This document shows, one piece after another, positions 13,814 through 19,245 of a DNA stretch of 19,245 nt (its first letter is position 1; every line of letters begins with the position of its first letter). This stretch comes from DAOUFU01 sp034429275. GTDB taxonomy: Bacteria > Chloroflexota > Anaerolineae > Aggregatilineales > Aggregatilineaceae. Location: positions 1 through 19,245 of the forward strand of contig DAOUFU010000035.1 in NCBI GenBank assembly GCA_034429275.1. Reading direction: 5' to 3'. The notes under the pieces were generated by a model. That model worked only from the letters and a program-made list of their open reading frames with translations, was not told the origin of the DNA and ran no database searches. The translations under genes were made by a program, and so were the position numbers.

Positions 13814-15727
13814 TCATGCCTTTAGCGCATAGACCCGGTGATCCATCGATCCTATGTACACCACCCCATCATATACCGTCGGCGACGAGGGCACCGGGCC
13901 GCCTGTGGTGAAGCTCCATCGTTCTTTGCCGCTGCGCGCATCCACACTGTACACCTTGTGATCGATGCCGCCAAAATACACCGCCCCCGATGCGTACGCA
14001 GGCGAAGAAGTGATCTGGTTCTCAGTCTTGAAGTTCCACCGCTCTTTGCCACTCGAAATATCGATGGCATACAAAAAGCCATCGACCGATCCGACGAAAA
14101 TCTTGTCTTCCCCATATGCCGGAGACGAAATCACCGGTTTATTCGTCCGGAAAGCCCAGACCTTCCACCCGCGCGCCAAGTCCAGGGCATAAACATACCA
14201 ATCCATAGACCCGAAGAACACCAATCCGTCATGCTCTACCGGCGACGACGATACGCCGCGTTTGGCCTTGAATCGCCACACCACCTGCCCCGCCAGGTCC
14301 AACCCGGTCACATAACCCGATTCCTGCCCAATGACGATTAACTCGTCCGTAACCAGCGGGCGCGTGCGGATCGGATCGCCACCTTCCCAGGTCCAGCGCA
14401 CCCTGCCAGTGGCAAGCTGGACCGCATACAGATTGCCATCGTCGCTCGCAACGAACACGTGCCCATGCGCCACTGCGGGTGATGACAATACAGGACCGCG
14501 CGTGGGCACGGTCCAGGCCAGCTGGCCCAGGCGAAGGTCAACCGCATAGAGCAGATTATCGGTCGAACCGAACAGGATCAGGTTCTCATTTGGAGCCACC
14601 GCTGGCGAAGACACAATTGCCGCGTCGGTCGTATATTTCCAACGAAACGATCCATCCTGGATGTTGACCGCATACAGGTTGTTGTCATGCGCACCCACAT
14701 AAAGCACTCCGCGATAGACCAACGGAGAAGAACGTACCTGGTCTTCACATTGGAAGCTCCACAACGCATCAACATCGCTGGCTGCATGCCACGTGCTGGC
14801 CTGGTCCCCCGCCTCAGAAGGTGCGCCGCCCACAGACGCACCCATGAACTGCGGCTTTTGCAGCTTCTCCAGCTCAACTTTCATATCATACGCGTTGGCA
14901 TAGCGTTCGGCGGGGTTGAAGGACAGCGCCTTCATGATGATCGCCTCGAACGCAGGGGGAACCTGAGGATTTGCCTCGCTGATCACGCGCTCGGTGAATG
15001 TGAACGGCGGCTCCAGGCGCGGATCGCGGCGTGTCAGGATATGGTGCATGGTCGCCCCAACCCCGTATACATCGCTGGCCGGCGTGGCCTCTCCCCGGTA
15101 TTGCTCAGGAGCCGAATACCCCTCAGTGCCGATCATCGTCCCCTTCTGGCCCGCCTGGAAAATCTTGGCAATCCCAAAATCAACCAGCCGCATCCTCCCA
15201 TGCTGGTCGATCATGATGTTAGACGGCTTCACGTCGCGAAAGATAATCGGCTCCGGCTCCTGCTTGTGGAGATATCCCAGCACATCGCACAAGTCAATGG
15301 CCCAGCGCAACACAGTCTCCACCGGCAAAAAGTCGGTCATCGAATTGATAATGGCTTCCAGGTCGCGCCCGTTGATATATTCCATCACCAGGTAGGCACG
15401 TGTTTTGCTGGGAAAATAATCGTAGATTTCGGGAACAGCGGGGTGGTTGAGCGACGCGAGCATATCCGACTCGCGCTCAAAGGTGCGCAGTGTCATTTCG
15501 CGCATACTCTGGTCGGTCGATAGGTTGAGCATCTCCTTGACTGCGACGTGGCGTACCACATTGGGAAAACGCAGATCGCGGGCCTGGTAGACCGACCCCA
15601 TACCGCCCACCCCAATCACACCGGTGATGCGGTAGCGCCCTTGCAGCACCGAACCCGGTTGGAGAGTCCCATCCCCACCGGAGGGCTGATCGGGCGGATT
15701 CTTGCCAAACTTCTGTGTATCGACCAT
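13814..15727 (-). CDS. Ser/Thr protein kinase with C-terminal eight-repeat PQQ-like beta-propeller
   Basis: The 637-aa protein has a kinase domain at about 31-290. The Gly loop is G-V-G-G-M-G-S-V-Y, with K64 in V-A-V-K-E-M. The catalytic loop is F163-R-D-V-K-P-S-N170, where the usual HRD His is Phe; this variant is, from memory, common in Chloroflexi and cyanobacterial kinases. The DFG is at 183-185 and G-T-E-G-Y-S-A-P-E-Q follows. All catalytic residues are present. After a short linker, residues about 320-637 form eight tandem repeats of the type S-S-P-x-V...G-S-x-D...L-Y-A-V-D...G-x-x-x-W, enough for a complete propeller. There is no transmembrane helix, so kinase and sensor-like propeller are both cytoplasmic. 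It is the first gene of a seven-gene operon with its own strong promoter. The ligand of the propeller is unknown. Confidence 0.95.
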   Translation of the reverse strand: MVDTQKFGKNPPDQPSGGDGTLQPGSVLQGRYRITGVIGVGGMGSVYQARDLRFPNVVRHVAVKEMLNLSTDQSMREMTLRTFERESDMLASLNHPAVPEIYDYFPSKTRAYLVMEYINGRDLEAIINSMTDFLPVETVLRWAIDLCDVLGYLHKQEPEPIIFRDVKPSNIMIDQHGRMRLVDFGIAKIFQAGQKGTMIGTEGYSAPEQYRGEATPASDVYGVGATMHHILTRRDPRLEPPFTFTERVISEANPQVPPAFEAIIMKALSFNPAERYANAYDMKVELEKLQKPQFMGASVGGAPSEAGDQASTWHAASDVDALWSFQCEDQVRSSPLVYRGVLYVGAHDNNLYAVNIQDGSFRWKYTTDAAIVSSPAVAPNENLILFGSTDNLLYAVDLRLGQLAWTVPTRGPVLSSPAVAHGHVFVASDDGNLYAVQLATGRVRWTWEGGDPIRTRPLVTDELIVIGQESGYVTGLDLAGQVVWRFKAKRGVSSSPVEHDGLVFFGSMDWYVYALDLARGWKVWAFRTNKPVISSPAYGEDKIFVGSVDGFLYAIDISSGKERWNFKTENQITSSPAYASGAVYFGGIDHKVYSVDARSGKERWSFTTGGPVPSSPTVYDGVVYIGSMDHRVYALKA

Positions 15728-15793
15728 CGAGCCACCCTATGAGTGCTATGATGAATGGAGATAACTCGTGTGATTACCCGAATAGTTTCGGTT

Positions 15794-15822
15794 ATTATAG
15801 TGTCAGGCCCATGTTCTGGCAA
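15794..15822 (-). promoter_or_regulatory. Sigma70-type promoter of the kinase operon
   Basis: The minus strand carries TTGCCA (15817-15822), an exactly 17-bp spacer, and consensus TATAAT (15794-15799), about 65 nt before the kinase ATG. It is the strongest minus-strand promoter in the 119-bp divergent region shared with hemW. For hemW only a weak plus-strand candidate is visible (TATTAT at 15793-15798, overlapping the same -10), so the two promoters may compete. Confidence 0.7.
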
Positions 15823-15846
15823 TCGTTGTAATCAAGGCTCAATACC

Positions 15847-17073
15847 ATGTCATCGCTCACTTTTCAGGCTGCTTTAACTGCTGCCCCATGTCCGGAATCG
15901 CCGCTGGTTGATCCGCTTGCGGTTTACCTGCACATTCCCTTTTGCCACACGCGCTGCACCTATTGCGCCTTTAACACCTACACGTCCCAGGAGCATCTGA
16001 TCCCAGCCTATGCCCGCGCCCTGTCCAACGAGCTTCGCCAGGTCGCTGGTCCACACCGCCGCCCGGTAGATACCCTCTATTTCGGTGGCGGCACGCCCAG
16101 CCTTGTCCCGCCCGACGATCTGGCCCAGGTCCTGGAACAGTGCCGCGATTCATTCGATGTCGCGCCCGATGTCGAAATCACGCTCGAAGCCAACCCTGGC
16201 GATGGCGATCTGGCCTATCTTCGTGCAGTGCGAGCGCTGGGTGTAAACCGCTTGAGCATTGGGATGCAGTCTGCCCACAGCAGCGAACTGCGAATGTTTG
16301 CGCGCCGTCATACCCTCGATGACATCGCCGCTACGGTACGCGCTGCACGCCAGGCCGGGTTCGACAATCTCAGTCTCGATCTGATCTACGGTGTGCCGGG
16401 CCAGACTCTGGCCATGTGGCAGCACAGCTTACGCGCTGCCCTGGCCCTCGCCCCCGATCACCTGTCGCTGTACAGCCTGGGCGTCGAAGACGGCACGCCT
16501 ATGCAGCGCTGGGTGGCACGTGGCCAGATCGCAGCACCCGATGCCGACCTCGCCGCCGACATGTACGAATGGGCAGCTGACTGCCTCGCCCAGGCTGGTT
16601 TTGAGCAGTACGAGATCAGCAACTGGAGCCGTCCGGGTCGGGCCTGCCGCCACAATCTGCATTATTGGCGAAACCAGGCCTACCTGGGTCTGGGGGCAGG
16701 TGCCCACGGTTATGCCGATCGCACCCGCTATGTCAACACTCTCCGGCCCGATGCATACATCGCGCGCGTGACAGCCCAAAACGAACCCCGTCCTTTTCCG
16801 CTCTCCGCCGCGGCAGACGAAGTTGAAGTGACCGATGCGCGGCAGGCAATCAGCGATCATATGATTATGGGTCTGCGTTTAGTCGAGGAAGGGGTCGGCC
16901 TGGTGGATTTTGCCTGCCGCTTCGGGCTAGACGTGCGGGACATCTTCGGCCCTACACTGGATCGCCTGATCGGTCTCGGCCTGATCGAACAGCTGCCCGA
17001 CCGGGTGCGTTTGACACCGCGTGCACGTTTGCTTGGCAATCTGGTCTTCGCGGAATTTATCCTGGACTCGTGA
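15847..17073 (+). CDS. hemW: HemW-type radical SAM heme chaperone (formerly annotated oxygen-independent coproporphyrinogen oxidase)
   Basis: The 408-aa protein has the radical SAM cluster motif C33-x3-C37-x2-C40 in H-I-P-F-C-H-T-R-C-T-Y-C-A-F, then F-G-G-G-T-P-S, G-V-N-R-L-S-I-G-M-Q-S, Y-E-I-S-N-W-S-R-P-G and Y-L-G-L-G-A-G-A-H-G-Y, with a C-terminal winged-helix-like HemN_C region (D-H-M-I-M-G-L-R-L). These and the length (about 380-410 aa, shorter than HemN) place it with HemW, which binds heme and delivers it to target proteins. The motif reads Y-C-A-F rather than the more usual Y-C-D-F. ATG 15847 has AAGG about 9 nt upstream. A lipoprotein gene follows after 10 nt, probably co-transcribed. 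Confidence 0.92.
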   Translation: MSSLTFQAALTAAPCPESPLVDPLAVYLHIPFCHTRCTYCAFNTYTSQEHLIPAYARALSNELRQVAGPHRRPVDTLYFGGGTPSLVPPDDLAQVLEQCRDSFDVAPDVEITLEANPGDGDLAYLRAVRALGVNRLSIGMQSAHSSELRMFARRHTLDDIAATVRAARQAGFDNLSLDLIYGVPGQTLAMWQHSLRAALALAPDHLSLYSLGVEDGTPMQRWVARGQIAAPDADLAADMYEWAADCLAQAGFEQYEISNWSRPGRACRHNLHYWRNQAYLGLGAGAHGYADRTRYVNTLRPDAYIARVTAQNEPRPFPLSAAADEVEVTDARQAISDHMIMGLRLVEEGVGLVDFACRFGLDVRDIFGPTLDRLIGLGLIEQLPDRVRLTPRARLLGNLVFAEFILDS

Positions 17074-17083
17074 GGAACCCCCG

Positions 17084-17608
17084 ATGCGATCAATGAGATG
17101 GCGTCCTGCTTTTTGCCTGGTCGCAGTCGTGGCTTCTGCGCTGTTAGTTTCGTGCGGCAGCCACGATTCACACTCCGCAACACCCACGTCCACCCCAGAA
17201 ACCCAGCAGTCCCCGGCAGAGGCTCCGCTCCCGCGCGGCACCCAGTCGCCTACCCTGATCGCTCTGCAGCGCGACTATGAGGTACTGTCCGATGCGCACG
17301 AGGCGATGATGGGAATCTGGGAAAACCTGGCCGCCGGGCAAACCGCACAGTGCGGCCAATACCCTGATCTGGTCGCACCGGGCAGTATCAGTGCTGAAGG
17401 TGAAGCGATCCTCGAACCGCTGGCAGAGGCACTGCGTCAGGCTGCGATTGGCTTAAACACCTCGGTCGATCTGTGGAAAGCCGAATGCCTGAAACTGCGC
17501 ACCACCACTGGTTCAGACGTGATCAACCAGGGGCGGCTGTCCACGCGTGCCGCTGGTGACGCGCTGCGCATCGCTGCGCCGCTGCTCAGCGATGTTCAGG
17601 CGCGCTGA
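17084..17608 (+). CDS. Predicted lipoprotein of unknown function
   Basis: The 174-aa product starts with a type II signal peptide: basic M-R-S-M-R-W-R, a hydrophobic core, and the lipobox L-V-S-C with the lipidated Cys at 24. A Thr/Pro/Ser-rich spacer (25-55) leads to a mostly helical domain with two cysteines (C90 and C135) that could form a disulfide outside the membrane. I chose ATG 17084 because GAGGAA ends 6 nt before it and the signal peptide starts there; a longer in-frame start at 17021 would overlap hemW and spoil the signal. It lies 10 nt after hemW. I do not recognise the domain. It converges on fni with only 17 nt between stops. Confidence 0.8.
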   Translation: MRSMRWRPAFCLVAVVASALLVSCGSHDSHSATPTSTPETQQSPAEAPLPRGTQSPTLIALQRDYEVLSDAHEAMMGIWENLAAGQTAQCGQYPDLVAPGSISAEGEAILEPLAEALRQAAIGLNTSVDLWKAECLKLRTTTGSDVINQGRLSTRAAGDALRIAAPLLSDVQAR

Positions 17609-17625
17609 CCGTCGCTCCCGCCGCG

Positions 17626-18669
17626 TCAAGGATAGGGATACAGTGGGGTTGCCTTGAGCGCCGCGATATTGCCTGCACCGGCGGCGAACATGGCGATTCG
17701 AAGCTGCGTGCTCAGCTCCCAGATCAAGGTCCGAACTGCTTCGTCCGATTGATTGGCGGCGTGCAAAAATGGCCCGGCCAACCCGCCCAGGTCCGCGCCA
17801 AGCGCAATACATTTCGCCACATCGATCCCGTCGCGCAGCCCGCCGCTGGCGAAAATGGGCAGGCCCGGCGCATTTTCACGCGCGTAGCGGATAGCCTGCG
17901 CGGTCGGAATGCCCCAATCGGCGAAAGCTCGCGCCACGTTCGCGTGCTGAGCCGTCGGGGCGCGGTGAAATTCCACTTCCGACCACGAAGTTCCCCCTGC
18001 CCCGGCAACATCAATCGCCGAAACGCCCGCCTCGAACAGCTGCCGCACATCTTCCGGCGAGAAGCCCCACCCCACTTCTTTGGCGATAACCGGCACCTCC
18101 AGTGCCCGACATACCTTCTCAACCCTGGCGAGCAGCCCGCGAAAGTTGCTGTCGCCCTCAGGCTGCACGGCTTCCTGAAGGGCGTTGAAATGTAGAATCA
18201 GCGCATCCGCACCGATCATCTCAACCGCCCGGCGGCATTCATCGATGCCGAAGCCGTAGTTCAGCTGAACCGCTCCAAGATTGGCGAACAACAAGATGTC
18301 CGGGGCGATAGGTCGCACTATATACGATGCCCCCTGGCTGGAATCTTCCAACGCCGAGCGCTGTGACCCTACCCCCATCGCAATCCGGGCCTCCTGAGCA
18401 GCAGCAGCCAGTGCTCGATTGATCTGCTGCGCCCGTTCCGTTCCGCCGGTCATCGACGAGATCATCAGCGGCGTGCTCAGCGTTTTGCCGAACACCGTCA
18501 CCTGGGTATCAATTTCCGCCAGGTTAAGTTCAGGCAGCGCCCGGTGCATGAACCTCAGCGACTCCAACCCAGTCCGCACACGCGGAAACTGAACATCCTC
18601 ATTGAGGTTGATCTGGATATGGTCTTCCTTGCGCTGTTCCGTCGCCTCAGGCCTCGTAACTTTTGCCAT
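17626..18669 (-). CDS. fni: Type 2 isopentenyl-diphosphate delta-isomerase (FMN- and NADPH-dependent)
   Basis: Fni interconverts isopentenyl and dimethylallyl diphosphate for isoprenoid synthesis, using reduced FMN. The 347-aa length fits the family. Visible signatures are the N-terminal R-K-E-D-H-I, S-S-M-T-G-G (71-76), G-V-G-S-Q-R (99-104), the N-L-G-A-V-Q-L block, A-K-E-V-G-W-G, D-V-A-G-A-G-G-T-S-W and A-S-G-G-L-R-D-G, the last forming the phosphate-binding end of a TIM barrel. ATG 18669 is preceded by AAGGAA at 9 nt. It is unrelated to the Nudix-type Idi1. The gene stands alone on the minus strand between convergent hemW/lipoprotein and divergent acpP. Confidence 0.95.
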   Translation of the reverse strand: MAKVTRPEATEQRKEDHIQINLNEDVQFPRVRTGLESLRFMHRALPELNLAEIDTQVTVFGKTLSTPLMISSMTGGTERAQQINRALAAAAQEARIAMGVGSQRSALEDSSQGASYIVRPIAPDILLFANLGAVQLNYGFGIDECRRAVEMIGADALILHFNALQEAVQPEGDSNFRGLLARVEKVCRALEVPVIAKEVGWGFSPEDVRQLFEAGVSAIDVAGAGGTSWSEVEFHRAPTAQHANVARAFADWGIPTAQAIRYARENAPGLPIFASGGLRDGIDVAKCIALGADLGGLAGPFLHAANQSDEAVRTLIWELSTQLRIAMFAAGAGNIAALKATPLYPYP

Positions 18670-18818
18670 CAGGTGGTGTTCCTTATGGATGTAGCCAGTT
18701 CTGGACAGTGCCGATCAAAGCATGTACACTTGCATCAGGTGGCATTGACCCTCATAACTTTCGCCCTGGCATGGTGACAGTATAGGAATGATGCGACCTG
18801 AACGCCGGACAGACTATA

Positions 18819-18850
18819 GCATAACTCGCCTGTTCGGTGTACAGTTATGC
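18819..18850. promoter_or_regulatory. Inverted repeat in the fni/acpP intergenic region
   Basis: GCATAACT (18819-18826) and AGTTATGC (18843-18850) form a perfect 8-bp inverted repeat with a 16-nt spacer, about 75-105 nt before acpP. A TATAGC box partly overlaps its left arm. It could be an operator for acpP or a cruciform-like element. No confident promoter was found for either flanking gene. Confidence 0.3.
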
Positions 18851-18923
18851 GCGGTAAACTCATCAGCACGATCTGAGCTGACTGACCTGTAAAAAAGCCA
18901 CAACACCAATTGGAGGGAACAAC

Positions 18924-19163
18924 ATGGCGACCACTGAGGAGCGCGTGACCAAAATCATCGTGGATCTGCTGGGTGTCGATGAGTCCAAAGTCACACCCGA
19001 GGCACGGTTTCGCGAGGACCTCGAAGCCGATTCGCTCGATCTGGTTGAGCTGATCATGGCCTTTGAGGACGAATTCAACGGCGAGATTTCCGACGACAAG
19101 GCCCAGGAAATCACCACCGTGGGTGACGCGATCAACTACATCAAGACCGAGATGGGTGGCTGA
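18924..19163 (+). CDS. acpP: Acyl carrier protein
   Basis: ACP carries growing acyl chains on a 4'-phosphopantetheine arm in type II fatty acid synthesis. The 79-aa acidic protein has the attachment serine in E-A-D-S-L-D-L (S37), the typical N-terminal helix (E-E-R-V-T-K-I-I-V-D-L-L-G), F-R-E-D-L before the serine, and E-L-I-M-A-F-E-D-E-F after it. TGGAGGGA lies 7-10 nt before ATG 18924. The usual neighbours (fabF, fabG, rnc) are not in the window but could follow to the right. Confidence 0.97.
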   Translation: MATTEERVTKIIVDLLGVDESKVTPEARFREDLEADSLDLVELIMAFEDEFNGEISDDKAQEITTVGDAINYIKTEMGG

Positions 19164-19177
19164 TCGCTCATTCAGCC

Positions 19178-19195
19178 GGGGCAGACTTCTGCCCC
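19178..19195 (+). terminator. Hairpin after acpP
   Basis: GGGGCAG (19178-19184), loop ACTT, CTGCCCC (19189-19195) forms a stable 7-bp stem 15 nt after the acpP stop. It is followed by TCATC rather than a T-run, so it may protect the mRNA 3' end or pause transcription instead of terminating it alone. Confidence 0.45.
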
Positions 19196-19211
19196 TCATC
19201 ACGATCCAATC

Positions 19212-19245
19212 AGGCGGCTTCTGACATCTCTGGTGTCAACCGCCT
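19212..19245 (+). terminator. Second, compound hairpin at the window end
   Basis: Outer arms AGGCGG (19212-19217) and CCGCCT (19240-19245) enclose inner arms TGACA (19222-19226) and TGTCA (19234-19238). The sequence stops exactly at the stem end, so a following T-tract cannot be seen. With the preceding hairpin it is probably part of the acpP 3' end. Confidence 0.4.

Noticed and set aside
14687..15523. 278-codon plus-strand open frame opposite the kinase gene
   Set aside because: It is antisense to the kinase domain with all catalytic motifs on the other strand, and has no ribosome binding site or recognisable product.
9018..15727. Type VI secretion regulatory module (PpkA/PppA/Fha)
   Set aside because: Kinase, PP2C and FHA fit, but no secretion structural gene (Tss) is in the window, and the J/VWA, response regulator and GTPase genes do not belong to that module.
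13814..15727. Kinase as an inactive pseudokinase because HRD reads FRD
   Set aside because: The catalytic Asp165, Lys64, Asn170 and DFG Asp183 are all present, and His-to-Phe at this position is a recognised variant in active bacterial kinases.
15847..17073. Oxygen-independent coproporphyrinogen III oxidase (HemN)
   Set aside because: The length, N-terminus and C-terminal motifs fit the heme chaperone HemW better than HemN.
1..19245. CRISPR array, tRNA, rRNA, insertion sequence or phage attachment site
   Set aside because: No regularly spaced repeats, cloverleaf sequences, transposase or integrase coding frames were seen on either strand.

Overview
The window reads as a compact chromosomal segment of moderately GC-rich bacterial DNA, most likely from Chloroflexota (Anaerolineae-like). 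That assignment is inference from gene content: two tandem MoeA-type genes, a type 2 (FMN) isopentenyl-diphosphate isomerase, an FRD-type Ser/Thr kinase fused to PQQ-like repeats, roadblock proteins and a COG2229-type GTPase. No rRNA, tRNA, transposon, CRISPR array or phage gene was seen.

Left part (1-4700, all minus strand): the start of a second MoeA-like gene, moeA, a tail-anchored TPR protein with a long PF-motif-rich linker, and fhs (formate-tetrahydrofolate ligase). Hairpins separate the units. The fhs/TPR boundary holds a 12-bp stem that also lies at the probable start of the TPR transcript.

Centre-left (4700-9000): two roadblock/LC7 genes are divergently transcribed from a 445-bp intergenic region. 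One is a pseudo-receiver fused to a roadblock domain (minus), the other a lone MglB-like roadblock domain (plus) with a strong sigma70-type promoter and a leader of about 170 nt. pyrG (CTP synthase) and a small uncharacterised gene follow on the plus strand, ending in a textbook bidirectional terminator at 8945-8974.

Centre-right (9018-15822, minus strand): one probable seven-gene operon driven by a TTGCCA-17-TATAAT promoter. In transcription order it encodes a Ser/Thr kinase with an eight-repeat PQQ-like propeller, a PP2C phosphatase, a J-domain/VWA fusion, a zinc-ribbon/FHA protein, a 79-aa unknown, an OmpR-type response regulator and a Ras-like GTPase. Writer (kinase), eraser (PP2C) and phosphothreonine reader (FHA) are therefore co-expressed with a metal-binding VWA/J protein, a two-component regulator and a GTPase whose likely partners are the roadblock proteins nearby. 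This is the most interesting unit in the window. It recalls the kinase/PP2C/VWA triads of TerY-P type and the roadblock/GTPase conservons of actinobacteria, but matches neither exactly.

Right part (15847-19245): hemW plus a lipoprotein gene (plus), fni (minus, convergent) and acpP (plus) with downstream hairpins. These are housekeeping genes for heme handling, isoprenoid precursors and fatty acid synthesis.
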